From: Luteolibacter sp. | GTDB taxonomy: Bacteria > Verrucomicrobiota > Verrucomicrobiia > Verrucomicrobiales > Akkermansiaceae | Reading direction: 5' to 3' | Length of the DNA: 41,812 nucleotides | NCBI GenBank assembly: GCA_021298895.1 | Contig: JAJTHK010000040.1 | Span: 1-41,812 of the forward strand | Shown: piece after piece, positions 21,265-28,734 of the stretch | How the letters are laid out: each line of letters begins with the position of its first letter | How positions within the stretch are numbered: the first letter of the stretch is position 1 | Position numbers and translations under genes: made by a program | Notes under the pieces: generated by a model | The model's database searches: none | Seen by the model: only the letters and a program-made list of their open reading frames with translations | Told to the model about the DNA's origin: nothing

Positions 21265-22824
21265 ATGAAACAACTGCGTATTTTAATTCCTGTCGTCTGC
21301 CTGATTGGTTTGGCGGTTTTATTTTTTAACCGACCACCGACTGAAGAAAAGAAGGCGACACTAAAAAAGAATGGGCCAGTTCAGGAGGTTCAAGAAGTTG
21401 AGGTAACTCCGCCGATTGATGAGAAAATGCACATCTATCTCGTGATTGGTGAGGGTAAAGTAGGTGAGGTTTCAACGGATTCCAAAGAGGCTAAGTTCAT
21501 AGATCGCTGTGTGCAATTGAATCATAAGAACGAATGGGTGCCCATGGTGGATGGGAATGATTCTGAGCATTCTTTTGTTAGAAAGCTTCTAGGTAAAAAT
21601 AAGTCGCTCAAAATTGGATTGGTTTTAAGTAAGCGAGAGAATACTAAGATAGATGCATGGATGGACAGGAATTTGCCTGAGACCCGTGAAATGCGACAAC
21701 TGGCGAAACACGCGATTCAGGGTGGGGATTTCAAAGGTGTGTTGTGGTTGCATGGAAATGAAGTGATTGAGGGAGATCTTGATAAAATGAAATCTTTCAT
21801 TGGTGAGCTTCGCAGTCATATCGGTGATCCCAATCTTCCATTCATCATCGGCATGGTTCAAGGGTCGGAATCGGCTCAAATGCAGTTCGCAAAAATTCCG
21901 GAGAGTATTCACGTGACTGCGTTTGCCAGTGCAGGAAGCACGGAATTATTAGGTGAGAGCTATGTAGAGAAGATGAAAGAACTGCGAGTGGTTTACGATA
22001 AAGTCACACCCAAACCACCGACCGATCTGAAATTTATCGATCCACATGTGCATGCAATGTCGGTGACCCCGCTTGGATTGCGTGCGGTGGCAAACTGGAT
22101 GGATGAGCGGAATGTGGAGCGCTGCATCGTGAGTCCGCTGATGCACAAAGGCTCGCATCCCCAGAATGAGGAGGAATATCAGATTATGTTAGAAAATTTT
22201 CGTCCATACAAAGGAAAGATCGATCGCATGTGCATCATCAATGCCGGAGATGTCAAAACGGCCGAAGAAGCGGTTGCGATTTTGAAACGTGAGGTCGCCG
22301 ATGGTGCGATTGCTTTTGGAGAACATTACGGAGTGGGACTGATGTTCGACGATCCAAAGAATCTGATGCTGTATGAAGCATGCGAGACAGTTGGTATTCC
22401 GGTCATGTTTCACATCGATCAAAACAAAAACATGGTTGAGCCAGGAATGGAGAGGGTGGACAAGGTTTTGAAAAAATATCCCAAGTGCACGCTGGTGGCA
22501 CATGCGTATTGGTGGCGGCAGCTGGGGAGTGGAGCGTGCGACCGTCAGCTAAAGGAACATCCGAATTTGTACGCCGATATGTCAGGGAAAGTTGTGATTG
22601 ATGTACTCAATCGCGATCGGGCGTATGCGCGCGAGTTTCTGATACGGAATCAGGATAAAATTCTTTGGGCAACGGATGAGGGTTGGTGGTCGTTTGGCGG
22701 CAAAGACAAACAAATGAATCAGCACTACACGTTTCTGGAGGGATTGGATTTGCCGGATGAAGTTCGGAGGAAAATTTATCGAGAGAACTCGGAGAAGGTA
22801 TATGGGTTGAATGCTAAGAAGTAA
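21265..22824 (+). CDS. Membrane-anchored SASA-like (inactive) domain fused to an amidohydrolase
   Basis: The 519-aa product has an N-terminal membrane anchor (about residues 4-22) and two domains. Residues 55-245 follow the layout of SASA/carbohydrate-esterase-6 domains (MHIYLVIGEGKVGEV for the usual IYLLIGQSNMAG; KSLKIGLVL; FKGVLWLHGNEV for the usual KGILWHQGESD; DPNLPFIIGM), but the catalytic Ser of GQSN and the later Asp/His pair are missing. Residues 256-515 are a metal-dependent amidohydrolase (amidohydro_2 type): HVH (261-263), His383 in FHIDQN, His413 in VAHAYWW and Asp471 in WATDEGW. It probably acts in the periplasm on a sugar- or carboxylate-like substrate; that is an inference. Confidence 0.8.
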   Translation: MKQLRILIPVVCLIGLAVLFFNRPPTEEKKATLKKNGPVQEVQEVEVTPPIDEKMHIYLVIGEGKVGEVSTDSKEAKFIDRCVQLNHKNEWVPMVDGNDSEHSFVRKLLGKNKSLKIGLVLSKRENTKIDAWMDRNLPETREMRQLAKHAIQGGDFKGVLWLHGNEVIEGDLDKMKSFIGELRSHIGDPNLPFIIGMVQGSESAQMQFAKIPESIHVTAFASAGSTELLGESYVEKMKELRVVYDKVTPKPPTDLKFIDPHVHAMSVTPLGLRAVANWMDERNVERCIVSPLMHKGSHPQNEEEYQIMLENFRPYKGKIDRMCIINAGDVKTAEEAVAILKREVADGAIAFGEHYGVGLMFDDPKNLMLYEACETVGIPVMFHIDQNKNMVEPGMERVDKVLKKYPKCTLVAHAYWWRQLGSGACDRQLKEHPNLYADMSGKVVIDVLNRDRAYAREFLIRNQDKILWATDEGWWSFGGKDKQMNQHYTFLEGLDLPDEVRRKIYRENSEKVYGLNAKK

Positions 22825-22900
22825 GAATTTTTTACCACAGAGGCACGGAGGAAGAAGGAGGACGCGGAGAAGATGTTAGATTTGCTGGGGTTATGGAAAA

Positions 22901-22923
22901 GCCGGCTGAAAGCTCGGCTCTCC
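22901..22923. repeat. Palindromic repeat, left copy flanking the globin gene
   Basis: GCCGGCT-GAA-AGCTCGGC (7 bp, one bulge, 3-nt loop) plus TCTCC. It ends 5 nt before the globin stop codon side boundary and is repeated in inverted orientation at 23318-23340 with 21 of 23 identical positions. Confidence 0.8.
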
Positions 22924-22927
22924 GATA

Positions 22928-23314
22928 TTACTCTGGTTGGTTGCGCATGAAGTCGGCGACTTGGGCGAAGAAGGGATCGAGGAAGGCGCGGGCGAAGGGT
23001 GGGACTTGGGTTTCGTCCATGGCTTCGCCCATGAGTTTGAGCCAGCGATCGCGCTCCGGGATACCTATACGGAAAGGAACGTGGCGCATGCGCAAACGTG
23101 GGTGGCCACGTTTTTCCATGTAGGTGTTAGAATGTCCGAGGCGGAACAACATGAACTCGGCGAGGCGTTCTTCGGAGCCTGCCCAGTCGTCATCGGGATA
23201 CATCGGACCGATCAGATCGTCGGTGCGGACGCGTTGGTAGAAAGCGGCAACCATGGCACGGATGCCCGATTCGCCGCAGGCTTTCATGACGTCTTGTTCG
23301 GTGGGGGTGAGCAT
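22928..23314 (-). CDS. Truncated haemoglobin, group II-like
   Basis: Group II truncated haemoglobins bind O2, NO or peroxide through a haem and are linked to redox or nitrosative stress. The 128-aa protein is full length with the key positions in place: Phe-Tyr at B9-B10 (Tyr26 in FYQRV), proximal His78 in the strongly conserved HPRLRMRHVPFRI segment, and Trp91 (G8). It is bracketed by inverted 23-bp palindromic repeats lying 3-4 nt outside its start and stop codons, so the ribosome-binding region is inside a hairpin. It is the only non-housekeeping gene between the SASA/amidohydrolase unit and prfA. Confidence 0.93.
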   Translation of the reverse strand: MLTPTEQDVMKACGESGIRAMVAAFYQRVRTDDLIGPMYPDDDWAGSEERLAEFMLFRLGHSNTYMEKRGHPRLRMRHVPFRIGIPERDRWLKLMGEAMDETQVPPFARAFLDPFFAQVADFMRNQPE

Positions 23315-23317
23315 GTT

Positions 23318-23340
23318 GGAGAGCCGTGCTTTCAGCCAGC
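23318..23340. repeat. Palindromic repeat, right copy flanking the globin gene
   Basis: Inverted copy of the repeat at 22901-22923 (21 of 23 positions identical after reverse-complementing). It ends 3 nt upstream of the globin ATG on the minus strand. Confidence 0.8.
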
Positions 23341-23384
23341 TGGGGTTTGATTAGGAAATTTTGTAGTGACTTTAATTTGAATTA

Positions 23385-23403
23385 AGCCGGTCAAAGACCG
23401 GCT
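23385..23403. repeat. Small palindrome with 3-nt loop beyond prfA
   Basis: AGCCGGTC-AAA-GACCGGCT is a perfect 8-bp stem followed by CTCC, 6 nt from the prfA stop codon on its downstream side. Member of the same family as the globin-flanking repeats but with a different stem sequence. Confidence 0.75.
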
Positions 23404-23409
23404 CTCCAG

Positions 23410-24483
23410 TTACATCCCTGCTTCTGCGAGGCGTTCGGTCATTTCGGATTTCATGAGCTCGGCGGTGACTTCATGGAAGGCACCCGCCATGATGGCATCG
23501 AGGTTGTGCGAGGTGAAACCGATGCGGTGGTCGGTGCAGCGGGATTGTGGAAAATTGTAGGTGCGGATTTTTTCCGAGCGATCTCCAGAACCGATGAGAG
23601 AACGGCGGTTTTCAGAATACGCAGCTTGTTGCTCGTGGAGTTTTTTCTCGTAGAGGCGAGTGCGCATGATTTCCAAAGCCATCTCGCGGTTTTTGATTTG
23701 GGACCGACCGTGTTCGCAGCGGACGTAGAGGCCGGTGGGTATGTGGAAAATTTGCACTGCAGAATCGGTGGTGTTGACGTGTTGTCCGCCCGCACCACCG
23801 GAGCGGCAGACTTCGATGCGTAGGTCTTCCTGTTTCATTTCGACATCGACCTCTTCCGCCTCTGGCAGAACAGCAACTGTGATGGTGGAGGTGTGGATGC
23901 GACCTTGAGTCTCAGTGGCGGGGACGCGTTGGACGCGATGGACGCCGGATTCGTATTTCATGAAACGAAACACTTCGTCGCCGGTGATTTTGAGAATGAC
24001 TTCTTTGAAGCCGCCAACTTCGGAAGGTGAGGATTCCAGATGCTCGGTTTTCCAACCTTTGGAATCGGCGTAGCGCTGATAGGCACGCATGATTTCACCG
24101 GCGAAGAGCGAGGCTTCGTCGCCACCGGCACCAGCGCGGATTTCGACGAGGGCGTCGCGGTCTTCGTTGGGATCTGCTGGGAGCAAGGCGTATTGCATGT
24201 CCTCGCGGAGTTTCACGAGTGATTTTTCTAATTCAGGAATTTCCTCTGCGGCCATGGCGGAAAGCTCTTTGTCATCAGAGCGAGCGAGTTCTTGGTTGTC
24301 GGCGAGTTGCGTTTCCGTGTTTTGCAAATCATCCCAAAGCTTCAGGGTTTGCTGAAGCTTGCGATGTTCACGGAGGATTTCGGTCGCACGTTTTGGATCG
24401 TCAAAAAGATTCGGATCGCCGATCGCTTCTTCGAGTTCACGGAAGCGATCTTTGCGTTTGGCGATGAGTTGGGTGTAGTCCAT
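23410..24483 (-). CDS. prfA: Peptide chain release factor 1
   Basis: RF1 recognises UAA and UAG and triggers release of the finished protein. The 357-aa product is of standard length, with the tripeptide region RVPATETQGR (PAT stop-codon reading motif, as opposed to SPF of RF2) and the catalytic GGAGGQHVN motif, whose Gln is the usual methylation target. prmC (hemK) is not next to it here. Confidence 0.97.
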   Translation of the reverse strand: MDYTQLIAKRKDRFRELEEAIGDPNLFDDPKRATEILREHRKLQQTLKLWDDLQNTETQLADNQELARSDDKELSAMAAEEIPELEKSLVKLREDMQYALLPADPNEDRDALVEIRAGAGGDEASLFAGEIMRAYQRYADSKGWKTEHLESSPSEVGGFKEVILKITGDEVFRFMKYESGVHRVQRVPATETQGRIHTSTITVAVLPEAEEVDVEMKQEDLRIEVCRSGGAGGQHVNTTDSAVQIFHIPTGLYVRCEHGRSQIKNREMALEIMRTRLYEKKLHEQQAAYSENRRSLIGSGDRSEKIRTYNFPQSRCTDHRIGFTSHNLDAIMAGAFHEVTAELMKSEMTERLAEAGM

Positions 24484-24607
24484 TTTAGGGTAAAACTGAA
24501 AAGCTGAAAGCAGGATGAGCGTTAGCGAATTGTTACAGAATGCAAAGCCAAATGGCTTGGACGGAGTGAAACGCAGTCAAATAGAGAAGGAGAGCTTTAA
24601 TTAGAGA

Positions 24608-25009
24608 TTATGCTGCTGTCCAATCTTCACAGTGAAGATCTGGAACGCGTGCGAACTCACGAACATTTGCGGTGACTAACGTTGCTCCAGCAGCGCGGGC
24701 AGTGGCGGCGATGATGAGGTCGTTCGGACTGATGGGCGTGCCTTTTTTTTCTAACAGGAAACGTATTTCTGCATAATGGACGGCAGTTTCAGAATCGAAA
24801 GGGAGATAAGTGAATGGACCGAGTAATTCATCGATTTTTATGGTTAATTCCTTAGCTCGGTTGCTTCGTTTCGCACCAAAAAGAAGCTCTGCGCGAATCA
24901 GTTCGGTAAGGCAGATTTCGGATGAGGCATGGATTTTTAAATTATGTATGAGCGCTGCGTTAGGTTGGCGTAGCAGGTATGACCAAATGTTGGTGTCGAG
25001 GCAATACAC
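24608..25009 (-). CDS. vapC: VapC-type PIN-domain toxin ribonuclease
   Basis: VapC toxins are Mg-dependent RNases that cleave tRNA or rRNA and are neutralised by VapB. From a GTG at 25009 the product has 133 aa and a complete PIN acidic set: Asp5 in CLDTNIWSYLLR, Glu41 in RAELLFGA and Asp97 in SPNDLIIAATA, then the closing segment TLVTANVREFARVPDL. An upstream in-frame ATG (25165) would run through the antitoxin gene and was rejected. The GTG lies 11 nt after the VapB stop, the usual antitoxin-first layout. Active-site residues appear intact. Confidence 0.9.
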   Translation of the reverse strand: MYCLDTNIWSYLLRQPNAALIHNLKIHASSEICLTELIRAELLFGAKRSNRAKELTIKIDELLGPFTYLPFDSETAVHYAEIRFLLEKKGTPISPNDLIIAATARAAGATLVTANVREFARVPDLHCEDWTAA

Positions 25010-25020
25010 GGTGCAGAAAT

Positions 25021-25251
25021 TTAGAGTTCGGAAATGGAGCGATGCGTCGTTTCGCGCGTGGGTGGCTCGAAATCGTTTTGTGCGGCACCTGCGAAAAGTG
25101 AGATATGATCCCATGCCGTCGATTCGGAAACATCGGCAGCTTTTGCTAAATGCTTGCGCGCCCAACTTGAGAGAGAAATTGACTCACGTTTCGCAGCTAG
25201 CGTGAGCTTCCGTTGGGTCTCAGAATCCAGATATATGGTCAGTTGGGACAT
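25021..25251 (-). CDS. vapB: VapB-type antitoxin
   Basis: The 76-aa protein (MSQLTIYLDSETQRKLTLAAKRESISLSSWARKHLAKAAD) looks like a ribbon-helix-helix antitoxin: a short beta strand TIYLDSETQ, two helices, and a disordered C-terminal tail that would bind the toxin. The ATG at 25251 was preferred to one at 25272 because it starts directly with the strand; the longer start would overlap the promoter. It precedes vapC with an 11-nt gap. VapBC complexes usually repress their own promoter, and a 33-bp palindrome lies 15 nt upstream. Confidence 0.82.
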   Translation of the reverse strand: MSQLTIYLDSETQRKLTLAAKRESISLSSWARKHLAKAADVSESTAWDHISLFAGAAQNDFEPPTRETTHRSISEL

Positions 25252-25265
25252 ATAAGGATCATATA

Positions 25266-25298
25266 TTAACAATTATACTTGGCAAGTATAATTGTTAA
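25266..25298 (-). promoter_or_regulatory. 33-bp perfect palindrome over the vapBC promoter
   Basis: TTAACAATTATACTTG (25266-25281) is repeated inverted at 25283-25298 around one central base, a perfect 16-bp dyad. Read on the minus strand it contains TTAACA and TATAAT separated by 15 nt, a plausible sigma70 promoter for vapBC, with a short leader before the ATG at 25251. The dyad would be the VapBC operator. It starts at the stop codon of the upstream rlmI-like gene, so it could also form that gene's 3' hairpin. Confidence 0.75.
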
Positions 25299-26462
25299 TT
25301 ACCTCGTCGCGATGACTTGTGAGGTAAAGCCTTTCAAGTAGGAGGTTTCTGGAAGGGAAATCAATACAGGATGGTCGGCACGTTGGGTGTGCTCGGCGAC
25401 GAGGCGGAGGGATTTTTTTGCATCGACTGAAGCATCGGCGAGGTTTTCCAGAAACAGTTCGCGTGAGGCGTGGTGGGAGCAGCAGAAGGTGGAGAGGAGT
25501 CCGCCTTTATCTAATAGTTTCAGCGCGCGGAGGTGGATTTCTTTGTAGCCCCGCATCGCATCCATCAGGGTCTTTTTGTTTTTCGTGAAACTCGGCGGAT
25601 CGAGAATGATGAGATCGTATTCGGGTTGGGCGGATTTCAGGAAATCGAAAACGTTGGCTTCGATGACATCGATGGAAAGGTGGTTGAGTTCGGCGTTTTT
25701 GCGCGCGGCGGCGCAGGCGGAGGCGGAGATATCCACTGCGGTGACTTTGGCGGCACCTGCTTTGGCACAAGCGAGAGCGAAGCCACCTTGGTTGGTAAAA
25801 CAATCGAGGACGCGAAGACCTTTTGAAAATTTGGAGACTTCGTTGTGGGCTTGAAGTTGATCCAGATAGAGGCCGGTTTTCTGTCCATCGACCAGATCGA
25901 TTTCAAAATCCAATCCGTTGGCGTGAACCATGAATGGGCCGGGGTTTTCGCCATACATAAGTTCGATGCACGGCTCCATGCCTTCGGCTTTGCGTGAGGA
26001 TGAATCGTTGCGGAGGGTGATGGATTTTGGTGCGAGGACTTCAATCAATGCATCGCGGATCAAATCTTTGCGAAGATCCATGGCGAGGGTGAGGGTTTGG
26101 ACAGCGAGGTGATCGCCATATCGATCGACGATAAGGCCGGGGATGCCATCAGACTCCGACCACACAACGCGGCAAAGAGTTTCATCGAGATTTGGAGTTT
26201 CGATGCGGAGATTGAGCGCTTGGCGGATGCGGCGAATGAAGAAATCGGCATCGAGGTCTTGGCGACGACGCGAGAAACGGCGCGCGACGATCTGGGAGGC
26301 AGGATTGTAGATGGCACTTCCGAGAGGGCGGTCGCGGAAATCTTTCAACGTGATCACGTCTCCGGGTTGGGGATTACCAAAAGATTTTTTGATTTCAGAA
26401 GCGTAGATCCACTCGTGACCGTGAAAAATTCTGGCGCGAGGAGCTATGATGAGGCCGGGCAT
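25299..26462 (-). CDS. Class I rRNA methyltransferase, RlmI-like (PUA domain)
   Basis: RlmI-type enzymes methylate cytosine C5 in 23S rRNA (C1962 in E. coli). The 387-aa protein has an N-terminal PUA domain (about residues 1-75, ARIFHGHEWIYASEI), a middle region, and a Rossmann SAM domain with motif I VLDCFTNQGGFALACAKAGA, motif IV DPPSFTKNKK and the late Cys motif FCCSHHAS that would supply the catalytic cysteine. Length agrees with the family (about 396 in E. coli). The exact target is inferred from the family. It precedes vapBC on the same strand, whose promoter palindrome starts at its stop codon. Confidence 0.88.
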   Translation of the reverse strand: MPGLIIAPRARIFHGHEWIYASEIKKSFGNPQPGDVITLKDFRDRPLGSAIYNPASQIVARRFSRRRQDLDADFFIRRIRQALNLRIETPNLDETLCRVVWSESDGIPGLIVDRYGDHLAVQTLTLAMDLRKDLIRDALIEVLAPKSITLRNDSSSRKAEGMEPCIELMYGENPGPFMVHANGLDFEIDLVDGQKTGLYLDQLQAHNEVSKFSKGLRVLDCFTNQGGFALACAKAGAAKVTAVDISASACAAARKNAELNHLSIDVIEANVFDFLKSAQPEYDLIILDPPSFTKNKKTLMDAMRGYKEIHLRALKLLDKGGLLSTFCCSHHASRELFLENLADASVDAKKSLRLVAEHTQRADHPVLISLPETSYLKGFTSQVIATR

Positions 26463-26473
26463 GGCCGGAGACT

Positions 26474-26508
26474 AAGTATCAAATCACAAATCACAAATCT
26501 CAAATTTA
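26474..26508. repeat. Heptanucleotide tract, 5 units
   Basis: AAGTATC, AAATCAC, AAATCAC, AAATCTC and AAATTTA follow one another in phase between the rlmI-like start codon (26462) and the divergent tetR gene. The units match those at 14514 and 32434. Confidence 0.75.
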
Positions 26509-26546
26509 AGATCGATGAAGTAGCGTTGGAGGGTTGACATGTGATG

Positions 26547-26566
26547 ATTGGAACGATTGTTTCAAT
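26547..26566. promoter_or_regulatory. Inverted repeat upstream of tetR, candidate operator
   Basis: ATTGGAAC and GTTTCAAT form an 8-bp dyad (one mismatch) around GATT, ending 4 nt before the tetR start at 26570. A TTGACA at 26534-26539 lies upstream, but no convincing -10 box follows. TetR proteins often bind such a site to repress themselves; that role is inferred. Confidence 0.45.
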
Positions 26567-26569
26567 GGC

Positions 26570-27418
26570 ATGCGCGTTACGAAAGTTCCTGAGTCTGGCC
26601 CGAAGAGAAGTTTATTGGATGCAACTGAGCGATTGGTGGTGGAGAAAGGGTTTGATCTGGTATCGGTGCGCGATATCACTGGAGCGATTAAAGCGAACGT
26701 TGCAGCGGTGAATTATCACTTTGGAAGCCGTGAAGCGCTTATGGATGTGGTGATGTCACATGTCATGGATGTCGTCGATGCCGCAAGAATCGAGGCTTTG
26801 GAGGATATAGCGCGACTGGAGTCACGCGGTCCAGTGGAGAAGATCGTCAGAGCGTATGTGAACTCGGTTTTAATTGCTGCGGGTAGGGCTCAGATGGATT
26901 TGGCGTTTTTCTTGAAATTGGCGGGTCGAGTGATGGTTTTTCCGAGTGGGCTTATCTCACCAGCATTGGCAGATGGGCGAAAAGAAGTGGGGAGGCTCTA
27001 TCTCAAAGCTCTCGCTAGTGCGGTTCCTGATATGGGGGCTGGTGATCTTGAGGCGGCATGGGCCTTTTTCGAGGTGGGCTTGGGTCAGTCATTGATCAAT
27101 CTTCGCTCCGATCTCGAGCCGGTAGTTCAGGCTGAGCAGTGGATTCAGTTTGGGGTGCGAGGTCTGGCTGGGGGTGGAGTTTCTCAAAAGACAGATCGGA
27201 CAGATCAGTCAAATCCGACGGATCTGCCAGGCAAAACCGTAGCGCCTGAAATAGCCGTGGCTAAAGCCGATGTTCCTAAAGCAACCCCAGCTCCTGAGGT
27301 AGTTCCAACCTCTGAAGTAGCCGTGGCTCCTGAAGTCGTAGAAACTCCCAAGCCAGCAAAAGCGTCCAAGGCTAAGCCTAAAAAACAGGACGATCAGACC
27401 ATGTTGTTTGAGCTTTGA
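26570..27418 (+). CDS. TetR family transcriptional regulator with a long Pro/Ala/Val tail
   Basis: The 282-aa protein (ATG at 26570; an earlier in-frame ATG at 26534 would lie over the possible operator) has the TetR helix-turn-helix near its N-terminus, VSVRDITGAIKANVAAVNYHFGSREALM, followed by an all-helical ligand/dimer domain to about residue 205. The C-terminal 75 residues are of low complexity, with repeated APE-V and PK units (for example APEVVPTSEVAVAPEV and KASKAKPKKQDD), which is unusual for a TetR. Ligand and targets are unknown; the divergent rlmI-like gene is one possible target besides itself. Confidence 0.85.
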   Translation: MRVTKVPESGPKRSLLDATERLVVEKGFDLVSVRDITGAIKANVAAVNYHFGSREALMDVVMSHVMDVVDAARIEALEDIARLESRGPVEKIVRAYVNSVLIAAGRAQMDLAFFLKLAGRVMVFPSGLISPALADGRKEVGRLYLKALASAVPDMGAGDLEAAWAFFEVGLGQSLINLRSDLEPVVQAEQWIQFGVRGLAGGGVSQKTDRTDQSNPTDLPGKTVAPEIAVAKADVPKATPAPEVVPTSEVAVAPEVVETPKPAKASKAKPKKQDDQTMLFEL

Positions 27419-27544
27419 TGGAAGCAGTAGGGGCAGATTTTCACTTTTACAGAGAATCCAGCTGCTAAAATCTTGACACCGTCTGGTTTTTCGGCAGTTT
27501 TCCCGCCCTGCGCGTTGGTACGTGTGGACAACCACAATCTTCTT

Positions 27545-27814
27545 ATGAAAAAGGATCTTCATCCAAAATACAATCCAGTCGTCTTCGTTGATATGACCAC
27601 TGGCGCACGCTTCATCACCGGTTCAACCAAGACTTCCGACAAAAAAGAAGTCATCGACGGCGTCGAGCACTCCGTGATCTCCGTTGGTATCACTTCCGAT
27701 TCCCATCCGTTCTTCACTGGACAGAAACAATTCGTGGACACGGAAGGTCGCATCGACAAATTCCAGATGCGTTTCGGAGCGGTCCGCCGCGTCGGCAAGC
27801 CAAAGGTTGGCTAA
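27545..27814 (+). CDS. rpmE2: 50S ribosomal protein L31, type B (zinc-free)
   Basis: L31 sits in the bridge between ribosomal subunits. The 89-aa product (ATG at 27545, giving MKKDLHPKYNPVVFVD) has the type B features: no CxxC zinc knuckle, and the conserved FFTGQKQFVDTEGRIDKFQMRFG segment. In other bacteria this zinc-independent paralogue is induced by zinc shortage via Zur. A TTGACA lies at 27473-27478 with a weak -10, so its own promoter is plausible. A double hairpin terminator follows. Confidence 0.95.
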   Translation: MKKDLHPKYNPVVFVDMTTGARFITGSTKTSDKKEVIDGVEHSVISVGITSDSHPFFTGQKQFVDTEGRIDKFQMRFGAVRRVGKPKVG

Positions 27815-27820
27815 GCCACA

Positions 27821-27878
27821 GAACGAAATTCTTTCGTTCCTCACAAAAAAACGATGTCCTAAACGACGTCGTTTTTTT
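27821..27878. terminator. Tandem hairpins, bidirectional terminator after rpmE2
   Basis: GAACGAAA-TTC-TTTCGTTC (27821-27839) is followed by a 14-bp stem with one wobble pair, AAAAAAACGATGTC / GACGTCGTTTTTTT (27845-27878). The flanking A and T runs allow termination on both strands. It separates rpmE2 from hisF. Confidence 0.88.
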
Positions 27879-27904
27879 ATTTAAACTCTGTTCACCTATT
27901 TCTT

Positions 27905-28681
27905 TTGTTAGCCAAACGCATCATTCCTTGTCTCGACGTCACCAATGGCCGTGTGGTCAAGGGGGTAAATTTCGTCGATCTGATCGATGCTGGCGATCCA
28001 GTGGAATGCGCGATTGCTTACAATGAACAGGAGGCGGACGAGTTGGTTTTCTTGGATATCACCGCATCATCCGATGCGCGGGAAACTATGGTCGATGTTG
28101 TTAGGCGTACGGCGGAGAAATGTTTTATTCCGTTGACCGTGGGTGGTGGAATTCGCTCGGTGGAAAACATGCATACGATGTTGCAGGCTGGAGCGGATAA
28201 AGTGGGGATCAATACCTCAGCGGTGACGAATCCGAGTCTCGTCGATCAGGGAGCGAAAGCATTTGGCAACCAATGCATCGTCGTAGCGATTGATGCGAAG
28301 CGCGAGGGTCCGGGAAAATGGGGGGTTTACACTCACGGTGGAAGAACGCCAGTGGGACTGGATGCGGTGGAGTGGGCGAAAGAAGTTTGGCGACGTGGGG
28401 CGGGGGAGATTTTACTGACGTCGATGGATGCGGATGGCACCCAAGCAGGTTACGACTGTGAGCTGACAGCAGCAATTTCATCGGCGATCGGGATTCCGGT
28501 CATTGCTTCAGGCGGTGCGGGAAACTTAGATCACATGGTTGAAGTGCTCGAAAAAGGTAAGGCGGATGCTGTGCTCGCTGCATCAATTTTCCATTTTGGG
28601 ATGCACACGGTGGGAGAGGCAAAGAGGCATTTTGCGAAGCACGGGGTTCCGGTTCGCCCGAGTTTCAGGAATCCATCGTAA
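27905..28681 (+). CDS. hisF: Imidazole glycerol phosphate synthase subunit HisF
   Basis: HisF is the cyclase half of the glutamine-dependent enzyme that makes imidazole glycerol phosphate and AICAR in histidine synthesis, working with HisH. The 258-aa TIM barrel has catalytic Asp11 in IPCLDV and Asp130 in AIDAKR, plus VGGGIRS and ASGGAGN phosphate-binding loops. The start is a TTG at 27905, giving the family-standard [12 protein letters not shown]; no ATG nearby fits. No other his gene is in the window, so the pathway is dispersed. The gene begins 27 nt after the rpmE2 terminator. Confidence 0.95.
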   Translation: MLAKRIIPCLDVTNGRVVKGVNFVDLIDAGDPVECAIAYNEQEADELVFLDITASSDARETMVDVVRRTAEKCFIPLTVGGGIRSVENMHTMLQAGADKVGINTSAVTNPSLVDQGAKAFGNQCIVVAIDAKREGPGKWGVYTHGGRTPVGLDAVEWAKEVWRRGAGEILLTSMDADGTQAGYDCELTAAISSAIGIPVIASGGAGNLDHMVEVLEKGKADAVLAASIFHFGMHTVGEAKRHFAKHGVPVRPSFRNPS

Positions 28682-28734
28682 AATGGTTATCTTCCCTTCT
28701 TGCAGTATGCGGGCATAACGCTAGTTTTTCATGG

